A stretch of DNA of 64,000 nucleotides. It comes from Palsa-504 sp963808615. Lineage in GTDB: Bacteria > Actinomycetota > Actinomycetes > Streptosporangiales > Streptosporangiaceae. Shown piece by piece: positions 43,197 to 52,143 of this stretch (its first letter is position 1; each line of letters begins with the position of its first letter). The notes beneath the pieces are model-generated. The model saw only the letters and a program-made list of their open reading frames with translations, was not told where the DNA came from and searched no databases. A program made the position numbers and the translations under genes. The stretch is taken from assembly GCA_963808615.1 (NCBI GenBank), contig CAWEGV010000012.1, positions 496,001 to 560,000 on the forward strand. The letters are read 5' to 3'.

Positions 43197-45124
43197 GAGG
43201 CTGTCGCATAACTAGTGATCTCCATCTGTCAAGGCAGGAGCTATATTTCGATAAGATATCGTTATCTGGCTGCCTGCTAGGGAAGCGCTCGCCCGAGATG
43301 ATGGATTGTGGGCTATAACTTCCTCTCTTATGGCTGTGACCAGGACTTTCTCCTCCCTCCTGATGCGCGGGACTGGCTTCCGGCCGGCCATCTGTCGTGG
43401 GCGGTCATCGATGCCGTTGATGAGCTGGACCTGGGCGCGTTCCTGGCGTACTACCGCAGCGACGGGCAGGGCCGCCCTGCCTATCACCCGAAGATGATGA
43501 CAGCGCTGGTGCTGTATTGCTACTGCAAGGGGATCCGCTCATCCCGGGCCGTGCAGATGGCCTGCTTCGACGACGTCGGCTGCCGGGTGATCGCCGGGAA
43601 CCAGGCCGTCGACCACGCCACCGTCGCCCGCTTCGTGCGTCGGCACCGGGACGCGCTCACCGGCTTGTTCGTGCAGGTACTGACGGTATGCGCCCGGGAG
43701 GGGCTGGTGACCGTGGACCTGGTGGCCGGCGATGGCACGAAGGTGAAGGCGAGCGCCTCCAAGGCGGCTAGCCGCACGCTGGAGGAACTGGACGTGAGCA
43801 TCGAAGAGCTGCAGAAGGCGCTGGAAGCCGAGGTCAGCGCATGGTGGCAGCAAGCGGACCTGCTCGACGGCCAGGACGACTGCGAGCCGACCGCGGCCGA
43901 CGCGGACCGCGCCGTCCCGGCGACCGCCGGGACGCGCAAGCGCACGGCGGACCGGCTGGCCCGGGCCGAGCAGGCCAGGGAGATGCTCGCGCAGCGGCAC
44001 GGCGACACCCGCAGCGCGGTGACCGCTCTTGAGCAGGCCCGGCAGCGCGCGGCGCGGGCCGCGAAGCGGCTGGCCGACGAGACCGCCGCCCACCAGCAGA
44101 AACTAGTCCGCTACCAGGAATCACAGCAGGCCAAGGCCAGCGGAGGCGGCGGCCGGGCGGGCCGGCCGCCCAAGCCGGTGGACCAGGCGGCGAAGGTCTG
44201 CGCCGCCCGGGCCGAGCAGGAACGCGCCGACGCGGCGCTGCAACGCGCGCTGGCCGACCCGGACAAGGGCAACGTCCCCAAGGGCAACACCACCGACCCG
44301 CACTGCCGGATCATGCCGGCCAAGGCCGGCGGCTACATGTGCGCCCGCAACCTGCAGGCCCTGGCCAACGACCGCCAGATCATCCTGGCAATGCTGCTGC
44401 ACGACAACCCGATCGACGTCGGCGCGCTGCACCCGCTGCTGAAGGCCGGACGCGCCAACCTCGACGCCATCGGCATCACCACGCCGATCGGAAAGGCCCT
44501 GTTCGACGCCGGATATGCCTCTGAGGCCAACTTCACCGCCGGCTGCGAGGCCGACCTGCTGGTAGCCGTGCACAACGAGGCCGCCACCTGCGGCCGCGAC
44601 CAGGCCGGAGACAAGACCATTCCCGCCGCCTGGGCCGGCATGGCCGCCACGATGGACACGCCCGAGGCCAAAGAGGCCTACAAGAAGCGCCAGGCCATCA
44701 TCGAGCCCGTCTTCGGGCAGTTGTTCGCGCGCATGGGACGGAACCTGAACTACCGCGGCGAGATGGCCCACACCGAGCTCCACCTGTGGGGCACCACCCA
44801 CAACCTGCTGAAATGCTTCCGCAGCCGGCAACACACCCAATCCGGCCCGGCCACCGTCCAGGCACCCGCGCAGAACGCCGCCTGACCCCGGCCCCGCTAG
44901 GCCTGGCGAAACGGACCTTCCCGCGAAACAAGAAGTATCATCCGGCCCTGCCAGCCGAAACCACGACGATCACCGAAACCGAAGGCCTCGCTTGAGGCCC
45001 GCCAACGCTGCATACAGGCAGGCAAGCGCCGCCAGCGCCTGCATCCGGCTGATGCGCCGGCCAGCAGCTTGGCAAAGGCCCCACTCGGACCCGCTATCCG
45101 CACCATCGGTTATGCGACAGCCTC
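43197..45124 (+). mobile_element. IS1182-family insertion sequence, complete
   Basis: 1928 bp bounded by the 16-bp perfect inverted repeat GAGGCTGTCGCATAAC (43197-43212) and GTTATGCGACAGCCTC (45109-45124), and flanked by the 4-bp direct repeat GGTC (43193-43196 and 45125-45128). One transposase gene is inside. About 220 bases after the transposase (44886-45108) hold no gene. Confidence 0.8.
43308..44885 (+). CDS. IS1182-family transposase
   Basis: A 525-residue DDE transposase with GTG start. N-terminal DUF772-type region: HLSWAVIDAVDELDLGAFLA, YHPKMMTALVLYCYCKGIRS and GNQAVDHATVARFVRRHRDA. The first catalytic Asp is in TVDLVAGDGTKVKASASKAA. A central Ala/Gln/Arg-rich coiled-coil-like insertion (residues about 165-300) is typical of this group. 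The second Asp is in LFDAGYASEANFTAGCEADL, and the Glu in EPVFGQLFARMGRNLNYRGE. All motifs are present and the frame is intact, so the element may be active. Confidence 0.92.
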   Translation: MGYNFLSYGCDQDFLLPPDARDWLPAGHLSWAVIDAVDELDLGAFLAYYRSDGQGRPAYHPKMMTALVLYCYCKGIRSSRAVQMACFDDVGCRVIAGNQAVDHATVARFVRRHRDALTGLFVQVLTVCAREGLVTVDLVAGDGTKVKASASKAASRTLEELDVSIEELQKALEAEVSAWWQQADLLDGQDDCEPTAADADRAVPATAGTRKRTADRLARAEQAREMLAQRHGDTRSAVTALEQARQRAARAAKRLADETAAHQQKLVRYQESQQAKASGGGGRAGRPPKPVDQAAKVCAARAEQERADAALQRALADPDKGNVPKGNTTDPHCRIMPAKAGGYMCARNLQALANDRQIILAMLLHDNPIDVGALHPLLKAGRANLDAIGITTPIGKALFDAGYASEANFTAGCEADLLVAVHNEAATCGRDQAGDKTIPAAWAGMAATMDTPEAKEAYKKRQAIIEPVFGQLFARMGRNLNYRGEMAHTELHLWGTTHNLLKCFRSRQHTQSGPATVQAPAQNAA

Positions 45125-45141
45125 GGTCAGCGTGAAGTCGC

Positions 45142-47100
45142 TTAACCCGAAGTTACGTTTGCCGAGGTAGCGAGATCGGGGGTTGAGCTGCGCGTTTGCG
45201 GCCGGGCGCCGGATTTGTGGTGTCTACGTGGTGTTCAGGGTCAGCGGGATGGCCGCGCTGATGAGGTCGAACGCGCGCCGCTGGGTGCGGGTGGGTTCGG
45301 CGAGGGCGGGGATGGTCACCTCGGCGTAGCGCAGGTCGTTGCGGGTCAGGGTGGCCAGGTGGTCGATGATGTCGCGGAAGCTGCGGATCGGCTGTCTGCC
45401 GGGCCCGGTCTTGCGGGCGGCTTTGGCGTCGGCTGATGGTGACCGGCGGGCCGGGGCGACGGGGTTGGCCCGGGCGGGCGGGTGCTCGTCGGCGTAGGTC
45501 AGCGGTGCCCAGGCTTTGCGCAGGTGCCAGGTGAGGTAGCAGGCGAGGGTGCAGATCAGCACGTGCGCGCGGACGCGGTCGTCGAGCCGGTGGAAGATGG
45601 GGCGCAGGTCCAGGTCGTCGGCCTTGATGGAGCGGAAGTCGCGTTCGAGGGCCGACAGGCCCTTGTAGGCGGTCACGGTGCCGGCTGCGTCGAGGGTGTC
45701 CGCGGGGACGGGGGTGCGGATGACGTAGATCCCGTCGGTGGCCGCCTCGGCGTCGATGGAGGCCTGGTCGCGCTGCCAGGTGAGGCGGCCCTCGCCGATA
45801 TCGGGGAGGATGTGCTTGGCCATCTTCCGCTTGTTCAGCACCCGCCCGGCCCTCAGGCCGATCTTGCCCGGGTCCTTCAGCCGCCCGGCCGCGACCTGGG
45901 CGGCGATCTTGCCCAGGTCCTCCTCGGTCGCCTGGAGAAGGTCGTCGCGCTTGCGGGCGCGCTCGGCGGCCAGGACCGGGTTGCGGCAGGCGATCAGCCG
46001 CTCACCGGGGTAGTCCGGGGAGCTGATCTCGGCGAGATCCTGCTCGTCGAACAGGGACAGCTGCAAGGGCCCGCCGTCCATGAGCTTGCGGATCGCCGGG
46101 CCGCGCAGGCAGGTGATCCACGCCATGCCCTCGATCGTCCGCAGGTCCTTGATCCGCGCGGAGGTGATCATGCCCCGGTCCCCGACCATGATCATCTGCT
46201 GCAGGCCGAACGTGCCGCGGACGGCCTGCACGGCCTGGGGGAAGGTCTTCGGGTCGCCGGTGTTCCCGGCGAACACCCGCACCGCGACCGGCCGGCCGTC
46301 CGGGTCGGTGAGCAGCCCGTACTCGATCTGCGCCTTTCCCTTCTTGCCGTCCCGGGAGTACCCGAACGCGGCCAGCTCGCAATGGCTTCCTTCCACCCAG
46401 GAGGACGACAGGTCGAACATGGCGATCCCGCCCTGGCGCAGGTGGCGGCGGGCCAGCTCCTTCTCGATGTCGTCCTGGCGGGAAACCAGCCAGTCCATCG
46501 CCGCGTACGCCTCGTCGGTGGACGCGCCGGCCACGCCCAGGTCCGGCCCCAGCGTCACGTCGTCCCACCAGGCGATCGTGGACAGCTTGGAGGCCGGGCG
46601 CAGCACCCGGGAGACGATCAGCGCGTAGGCCAGGTCCCGGTCCGGGCCGGGCGGGCCGAGCAGCGCGGGGAACCCGAGCCTGCGGGCCATCGCGTGCACC
46701 GCGGCGGCGTGCCCGTGCGGCAGCGACCGGGCCACCTGCGCTGCGGCGGCGGCCGGGAGGAACCGCTGCCCGGCCAGCGAGCGGCGGATCAGCTCGATGG
46801 TCTCGGCGGGCAGCCTGGACAGGTTCGCCACCGTTTCGTTACGGACCTTGCCGTCCTCGCGCCAGGACCGGCGCAGCAGGTGGGTCTCGTAGACCCGTTC
46901 CCGGCCGTCTTTCCCCGTGTAGTGGCGACGCTGGGTGGTCACGTGCACCGCGCCGGAACCGGTTGCCATGCAGGTGATCGTAGCAGAAGCGAGCCCGGCA
47001 CGCGGTCATATTTAGTGACGACACGCCAGGTTACGCGAACACCAGTATTCGCAGCTCAGATGTAAGTTCAGCCCACGAACTAGCCGTAACTCCGGTTTAA
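45142..47100 (-). mobile_element. IS1634-family insertion sequence
   Basis: Bounded by TTAACCCGAAGTTACG (45142-45157) and, on the other strand, TTAAACCGGAGTTACG (47100-47085), a 14-of-16 match; similarity continues inward (GAGCTGCG in both). Length 1959 bp. The left flank on the plus strand is the end of the IS1182 element; the right flank is the end of the split IS701-like transposase. Confidence 0.75.
45224..46969 (-). CDS. IS1634-family transposase
   Basis: A 581-residue DDE transposase. N-terminal RRHYTGKDGRERVYETHLLR; the catalytic core shows GIAMFDLSSSWVEGSHCELA (first Asp), MIMVGDRGMITSARIKDLRT (second Asp) and the later TAYKGLSALERDFRSIKADD with the Glu and following IFHRLDDRVRAHVLICTLAC. 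The reading frame is intact, ending LISAAIPLTLNTT. Shorter copies of this family act alone without accessory genes. Possibly active. Confidence 0.92.
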   Translation of the reverse strand: MATGSGAVHVTTQRRHYTGKDGRERVYETHLLRRSWREDGKVRNETVANLSRLPAETIELIRRSLAGQRFLPAAAAAQVARSLPHGHAAAVHAMARRLGFPALLGPPGPDRDLAYALIVSRVLRPASKLSTIAWWDDVTLGPDLGVAGASTDEAYAAMDWLVSRQDDIEKELARRHLRQGGIAMFDLSSSWVEGSHCELAAFGYSRDGKKGKAQIEYGLLTDPDGRPVAVRVFAGNTGDPKTFPQAVQAVRGTFGLQQMIMVGDRGMITSARIKDLRTIEGMAWITCLRGPAIRKLMDGGPLQLSLFDEQDLAEISSPDYPGERLIACRNPVLAAERARKRDDLLQATEEDLGKIAAQVAAGRLKDPGKIGLRAGRVLNKRKMAKHILPDIGEGRLTWQRDQASIDAEAATDGIYVIRTPVPADTLDAAGTVTAYKGLSALERDFRSIKADDLDLRPIFHRLDDRVRAHVLICTLACYLTWHLRKAWAPLTYADEHPPARANPVAPARRSPSADAKAARKTGPGRQPIRSFRDIIDHLATLTRNDLRYAEVTIPALAEPTRTQRRAFDLISAAIPLTLNTT

Positions 47101-47362
47101 ATTTGGCCGCGATGATGACGCGGCGGAGCTTGGCGGTCATGTCGGCGGTGGACGGCTCGGTCTTGGACGTGTACCAGGGCGCGTCGAGGCGGCGGGCCTC
47201 GGCGTCGGCGGGATGGTGCCCTGCGGTGGCGTACCAACAGATGGCGATGGCCTGGCAGGCGAGCATGAACGGGACGGTGCGCTCGACCGCGCGGGCGGTG
47301 CGGTTGCGGGCCTGGCCGGTCCCGAAGAGCTGCTTCGCGTCTTCTATCGCGACTTCGATGGT
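47101..47362 (-). pseudogene. IS701-like transposase, C-terminal piece
   Basis: Minus strand reads IEVAIEDAKQLFGTGQARNR, ERTVPFMLACQAIAICWYAT and WYTSKTEPSTADMTAKLRRV, ending at about 47100 where the IS1634 copy begins. This is the end of the DDE domain with the catalytic Glu (IEDAKQ). It belongs with the N-terminal piece at 49223-50209. Confidence 0.8.
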
Positions 47363-49222
47363 CTAATCACAAATGGCAAGTTCTGCTGTGTGCGGCGGGT
47401 GCAGCTGAGCTTGACCTGGTGGCGTCGGCCGTTGCGTTTGCGGAGATCTGCTCTTCATACCGATGTTGCGCTGGTAGGAGAGCCCGATGACCCGGACCTG
47501 GACCGTCTGCCGCCAGTACAGCCCGCGCCAAGACGGCGAGCGCCGGTGGGATCAGGCCTACCAGCTGCTGGTGCGTCTGGCCGGGCAGGGCGGCCTGCCC
47601 GGCCTGACGCTGATCGCTGAGGAGGACGCTGATGCGCGTGGCGTTGTATGCGCGGGTCTCGACCACCCGCCAGGCTCAGGCGCAGGGCATCGAGCAGCAG
47701 CTTGACCGGCTGCGCGCGGCGGCCGGGGAGCGCGGCTGGGAGCTGGATGACCAGCATGTCTACCGCGATGACGGTTACAGCGGCGCCCGTATTGGCCGGC
47801 CGGGGCTGGACCGGCTCCGCGATCACGCGGCGCTGGCCGAGCTTGACCTGGTCCTGGTGACCGCGCCGGACCGGCTGGCCCGCAACTACGTCCATCAGGT
47901 GCTGCTGATCGAGGAGCTGGCCGGCCATGGCTGCCGGGTGGAGTTCTTGGACCGGCCGATGAGCGCCGACCCGCATGACCAGCTGCTGCTGCAGATCCGC
48001 GGCGCGGTCGCGGAGTATGAGCGGACGCTGATCGCCGAGCGGATGCGCCGGGGCCGGCAGGCCCGGCTGCGGGCGGGCACGCTGCTGCCGTGGACCACGG
48101 CGCCGTTCGGGTACCGGCTGGACCCTGAGCGGCCCCGCCGGGCCGATGCGGTGCGGGTAGACCCCGGGGAGGCGGCGCTGATCGCGCAGCTGTTCGACTG
48201 GTACCTCGAACCCGGGGCAACCATCTACCAGCTCGCGGCGCGGCTGACCGATCTGGGGGTGCCCACCCCGATGGGCGGGCCGCGCTGGAACGTGGCCAGC
48301 GTCCGGGGCATCTTGCGGAACCCGGCCTATGCCGGCCGGGCACTGTCCAACCGCACCCAGGTGGCGCCGGCCCGCCGCCGCAAGTCGGCGATGCTCCCGG
48401 CCGGGCCGGGCCAGAGCCATGCCCCGCGGCCGGAGGAGGACTGGATCGCGGTGCCGGTCCCGCCGATCGTCAGCGAGGAGATCTTCGCCCAGGTGCAGGC
48501 CAAGCTCGACGCCAACCAGCAGTGCGCGGCCCGTAACACCCGGCATGAGTACCTGCTGCGCGCGCTGGTCAGCTGCGGCGCGTGCCGACTGTCCTGCACC
48601 GGCCGCCAGGTCGCCAAGGGCTACCGCTACTACCTGTGCCGCGGCCGCACCGACTCGCTGCGCGCCGCGCAGGGACAGCGCTGCACCGCCCGCTACATCC
48701 CCGCCGCCCAGCTGGATGAGCTGGTCTGGGCCGACCTGTGCGCGCTGCTGACCGACCCCGCCCAGGCTGCCCGCGCGCTGGCCCGGGCCCAGAGCGGCGC
48801 CTGGCTGCCCCAGGAGCTCCAGGCCCGGCAGGCCGCCATCGGGCAGGCCCTGGCCCAGCTCGACCGCCAGCAGCAGCGGCTGCTGGACGCCTACCTCGCC
48901 GAAGTGGTAACCCTGCCCGAGCTAGACCGCAAGCGCCAGGACCTGGATCGCCGCCGTGACACGCTGCTTGCCCAGCAGCGCCAGCTCGATGCCGCCGCCC
49001 GGCAGCAGCTGGAACTCGGCGCTGTCGCCGACGGAATCGAGGCATTCTGCCAGACTGTCCGCGCCGGCCTGGCCACCGCCACCTTCGAGCAGCGGCGGCA
49101 GCTGGCCGAGCTGCTCATCGACTGCGTCGTCGTCACCGACGGCGACGTCGAGATCCGCTACGTGCTCCCGACCTCCCCCGACGGGCCGCACCGCCCTTTT
49201 TGCCAGTTGCGTAAAGACCATC
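47357..49222 (+). mobile_element. Serine-recombinase element inserted in the IS701-like gene
   Basis: The boundaries are GATGGTCT (47357-47364) and AGACCATC (49215-49222), 8-bp inverted copies. Inward, left CTAATCACAAATGGCAAG and right (minus) CTTTACGCAACTGGCAAA share CAA-TGGCAA, like the two arms of a serine-integrase attP. The unit carries a small ORF and the recombinase. The transposase halves on either side overlap by two codons encoded differently (ATCGAA and ATTGAG), so the insertion history is not fully clear. Confidence 0.6.
47487..47705 (+). CDS. Small protein upstream of the serine recombinase
   Basis: A 72-residue frame from ATG 47487: MTRTWTVCRQYSPRQDGERR, then WDQAYQLLVRLAGQGGLPGL. 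It overlaps the recombinase start by 74 bases in another frame, so the final third may not be constrained. Location just before a recombinase suggests an accessory or directionality role, but no family is recognised. Confidence that it is a gene is moderate. Confidence 0.45.
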   Translation: MTRTWTVCRQYSPRQDGERRWDQAYQLLVRLAGQGGLPGLTLIAEEDADARGVVCAGLDHPPGSGAGHRAAA

Positions 49223-49836
49223 TCAATAGCCCATCTGGCTGCGTATCTTTCGATCGTCCGGGCGATGCCCGGGTTCTTTTCCGTGGTGATGAGAGCCAGG
49301 TCAAACCCGGTTCTGGACTTGTCGCGGATGAGGATGACGGTGACGTGCCTGGTTCCGGTGACGGAGTACCACAGGCAGGTGAAGGCATGCACGGCGATGG
49401 TCTCGGTCTTGCCGTAGCGGGTGACCGTGACCTGCGAGAACACGGCCGCGGCGGCGATCTTCGCCAGGGCCGGGAGCCGGTCTCCCCTTACTCGGGGCCG
49501 TCCTTTCCTCCCGGTGCGCTCCGGCGGGAGATCATGAGGCGCGGCGGTGGAGCGGAGCCTGGTGGTCCAGGTCACGCCGTCCGGCAGCTGCTTCAGCTCG
49601 TCGCCGGCGTAGGCGGAATCGGCCGTGACGTGCACCAGGCGGCCGGGAAGCTCCCGCGCGAGCCGGGTGACCATGCGGCGAGCCAGCCACAGCCGCGAAG
49701 CCGAGGTCGTGCCCTTGATCACCAGCTTCGCCATCACCGGCACCACCGCGGGACGGGAGACGATGGGCAGCCGGACCCGGACGGCGAGCACGACCCAGTT
49801 GTTCCCGTAGCCAGTTTTCGCAGGTCCCTGCGCTGA
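47632..49836 (+). CDS. Serine recombinase (resolvase + Recombinase + zinc-ribbon), reading on past its natural end
   Basis: The resolvase domain starts at ATG 47632: RVALYARVSTTRQAQAQGIE with the catalytic Ser (RVST), then LVTAPDRLARNYVHQVLLIE and GAVAEYERTLIAERMRRGR. The Recombinase domain follows at about residues 155-270 (PFGYRLDP, GVPTPMGGPRWNVASVRGIL, NPAYAGRA). The zinc-ribbon part has LVSCGACRLSCTGRQ and the paired RYYLCRGR...RCTARYI cysteines, then a coiled coil to about residue 500. Similar proteins end near RPFCQLRKDH (about 49220). Here the frame runs another 200 residues through the antisense of the IS701-like transposase, so the C-terminal tail is probably meaningless. Strand exchange should be possible with the intact part. 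Confidence 0.85.
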   Translation: MRVALYARVSTTRQAQAQGIEQQLDRLRAAAGERGWELDDQHVYRDDGYSGARIGRPGLDRLRDHAALAELDLVLVTAPDRLARNYVHQVLLIEELAGHGCRVEFLDRPMSADPHDQLLLQIRGAVAEYERTLIAERMRRGRQARLRAGTLLPWTTAPFGYRLDPERPRRADAVRVDPGEAALIAQLFDWYLEPGATIYQLAARLTDLGVPTPMGGPRWNVASVRGILRNPAYAGRALSNRTQVAPARRRKSAMLPAGPGQSHAPRPEEDWIAVPVPPIVSEEIFAQVQAKLDANQQCAARNTRHEYLLRALVSCGACRLSCTGRQVAKGYRYYLCRGRTDSLRAAQGQRCTARYIPAAQLDELVWADLCALLTDPAQAARALARAQSGAWLPQELQARQAAIGQALAQLDRQQQRLLDAYLAEVVTLPELDRKRQDLDRRRDTLLAQQRQLDAAARQQLELGAVADGIEAFCQTVRAGLATATFEQRRQLAELLIDCVVVTDGDVEIRYVLPTSPDGPHRPFCQLRKDHLNSPSGCVSFDRPGDARVLFRGDESQVKPGSGLVADEDDGDVPGSGDGVPQAGEGMHGDGLGLAVAGDRDLREHGRGGDLRQGREPVSPYSGPSFPPGALRREIMRRGGGAEPGGPGHAVRQLLQLVAGVGGIGRDVHQAAGKLPREPGDHAASQPQPRSRGRALDHQLRHHRHHRGTGDDGQPDPDGEHDPVVPVASFRRSLR

Positions 49837-50209
49837 TCCGTCGTGGAACCAGGACGCGGCCCAATCCCGCTTTCCCCGTCTCCGGAACAGGGTGTCGTCG
49901 ATCAGTACCTCCACGGGCTCCCTGTCGGGGACAAGCAGCGCGATGACCAGCTTCGCGGCGCAGATCCCCAGCTCATCGGGGTTCCAGCGGGCGCGGGAGA
50001 AGAAAGAGTGCGCCCGGGTCGTGGCTCCACAGCCGGGACAGGCCAGCCCCGGTGAGCATGCCGCACACCGTCCGCTTCCCGGACTGCGCGAGAAAGCCGC
50101 AGGCCAGCATCGTGAACGTGCAGAACGACGGGGCGGTGAACAGCGGGGAGAACACGGCCAGCAGCGTCATCAGCGATGCCGGGACCGGCAGCACTGCATC
50201 CGGGAGCAT
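49223..50209 (-). pseudogene. IS701-like transposase, N-terminal piece
   Basis: From ATG 50209 (MLPDAVLPVPASLMTLLAVF) it reads SGKRTVCGMLTGAGLSRLWS. An extra C near 50013-50017 then shifts the frame, and it continues EPVEVLIDDTLFRRRGKRDW with the first catalytic Asp, HVTADSAYAGDELKQLPDGV with the second, and IERYAARWAIE at the junction with the serine-recombinase element. The rest of the gene is at 47101-47362. Confidence 0.8.
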
Positions 50210-50274
50210 CAGCGGGAATCCGTTCCGTCAGCGTGATCGGGGACACGCCCGGCGGCTGCCGCGCGCCGGCCATC

Positions 50275-50754
50275 ATGGACAGCGTGCCGCAAACGCCTGA
50301 CCAGCAGACCCGCAACGCCGTCACCGCGCGGATCACCGCCCACGTCACGGCCGGCTGGCCCCGCCTCGGCGAGGCCGTTGTCCGCTACCGCGGCCGGTAC
50401 TGCTACGTCGCGGCCCTCCTACCCGGGCACCGCGAGCCTGCCCCGATCCTCCGCTGGCAGGGCTCCGCCGACAACTGGGCCATCGGGATCTTCAAGGCCA
50501 GCACCGGCCAGTACACCGAATCCGAGCTGCCCGGCTCCTTCGGCCCGACGACAGGCACGCCAGAGCAAGGGATAGACGACACCTTCATCCTCTACGCCGG
50601 CCCCAGACCAAGCATTCAAGCGCTCGGCACAGCGTGGCCCACGCGCCCAGTCCCTGCCTTCTATCAGGTTCCTGTTTGGGTGAGCTCATGGCTTCAGCCC
50701 GCCACGGGCGTTCGACATGTACCGCTCGATTCGGATGCAAGCAAGGAGTCGGCG
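50275..50754 (+). CDS. Small conserved hypothetical protein fused in frame to enolase
   Basis: From ATG 50275: MDSVPQTPDQQTRNAVTARI, ILRWQGSADNWAIGIFKAST and GSFGPTTGTPEQGIDDTFIL. The first 110 residues resemble small hypothetical proteins often found beside mobile elements in actinobacteria (recalled, not searched). No stop follows before the enolase start, so the frame runs from 50275 to 51912 without interruption. The last 50 residues (after LYAGP) look non-native. Function unknown. Confidence 0.5.
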
Positions 50755-51912
50755 GTGGCCTCCATTGAAGCGATCCATGCCAGGCAGATCCTGGATTCCA
50801 GGGGGAACCCGACCCTCGAGGTCGAGGTGGCGCTCGATGACGGGACCGTCGGGCGGGCCGGCGTGCCGAGCGGAGCGTCGACCGGCGCGTTCGAGGCCGT
50901 CGAGCGCAGGGACGGCGGCTCGGACTACGGCGGGAAGGCAGTGAACCGGGCCGTTCAGGGCGTCATCGACGAGATCCAGCCGGAACTGCTCGGTCACGAG
51001 GCCGATGACCAGCGGCTGGTCGACCAGGCGCTGATCGACCTGGACCGGACCCCGGACAAGTCGCGGCTGGGCGCGAACGCCATCGTGGGGGTCAGCATGG
51101 CTGTGGCCCGGGCCGCCGCGGACTCCAGCGGCTTGCCGCTGTTCCGCTACCTGGGCGGCCCCAACGCGCACGTGCTGCCGGTGCCGATGATGAACATCTT
51201 GAACGGCGGCGCGCACGCGGACAACAACGTGGACATCCAGGAGTTCATGATCACCCCGATCGGCGCGGCGACGTTCGCCGACGCGCTGCGCTGGGGGGCC
51301 GAGGTGTACCACGCGCTGAAGGCCGTGATCAAGCAGCGCGGGCTGTCCACCGGCGTCGGCGACGAGGGGGGTTTCGCCCCCGACCTGGAGCACAACCGGG
51401 CCGCGCTGGATCTCATCGTGGAGGCCATCGGCAAGGCCGGGTTCACCCCCGGCCAGGACATCGCGCTGGCCATCGACGCCGCCGCCTCGGAGTTCTACGC
51501 CGAGGGGGCCTATACCTTCGAGGGGACGCCGCGGACCTCGGCGCAGATGACGGGCATCTACGCGGACTGGCTCGGCGCCTATCCCATCGTGTCCATCGAG
51601 GACCCGCTGGCCGAGGAGGACTGGGCCGGCTGGCACCAGCTCACCGCGGCCGTCGGCGACCGCGTGCAGGTGGTCGGCGATGACATGTTCGTCACCAGCC
51701 CGGAACGGATCCGCCGCGGCATCGCCGAGCGCTCCGCGAACTCCCTGCTGGTCATCCGGGGTCACTGGCCAAGCTGCTCGACGATCTGGCCGATCTCGGC
51801 GCCAACGTACTCGAGGTCGGGCACGAGCGGCTGGCCCCGCGGTTGCACGTGGACAAGGCCGAGGTGGTGCTGGTGGTCGAGACCCGCGGCCCCGCGTACT
51901 GCGAGGAAGTGA
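50755..51912 (+). pseudogene. eno: Enolase, truncated at the C-terminus
   Basis: The start GTG 50755 follows GGAGTCGGCG. The N-terminal domain and most of the barrel are perfect: ARQILDSRGNPTLEVEVALD, PSGASTGAFEAVERRDGG, MNILNGGAHADNNVDIQEF, VGDEGGFAPDLEHNRAALDL, SIEDPLAEEDWAGW and QVVGDDMFVTSPERI with the metal-binding acids. After NSLLV (about 51753) enolase sequence ends; the remaining 90 or so residues, including the KVNQIGT-type catalytic lysine and the SHRSGETED loop, are missing. The following frame is unrelated. It cannot be catalytically active; a complete enolase must lie elsewhere in the genome. Confidence 0.9.
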
Positions 51913-51956
51913 TCGGCGCACTGCGTTCCGCGGGCTACGCCCTCGCGTTCAGCTGA
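51759..51956 (+). pseudogene. ilvA: C-terminal ACT-domain fragment of threonine ammonia-lyase
   Basis: In a frame different from enolase: GSLAKLLDDLADLGANVLEV, GHERLAPRLHVDKAEVVLVV, ETRGPAYCEEVIGALRSAGY, stop at 51954-51956. This is the ACT-type end of actinobacterial IlvA/TdcB enzymes. The junction with enolase lies at 51753-51759. No catalytic part remains. Confidence 0.8.
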
Positions 51957-52143
51957 CCCTCACAGGTCTGCCGCGTGCCATAATCGCCTGACGTTGCGCC
52001 AAGCGGCTACCGAAAACGCGTATCTTTCCTGACCGCTGCACACTCTTATGGCCAGGACCGCGAGTCTACCTATGTAGGATCCGGTCCCTAGCTGGATCCG
52101 GATCCCGCCGGACGACGGCGGCGTGACTGGCTGGAGGCCTCGC

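Noticed and set aside
45482..47065. 527-codon plus-strand frame opposite the IS1634 transposase
   Set aside because: Antisense of a clear DDE transposase; Gly/Val/Arg-rich with no motif.
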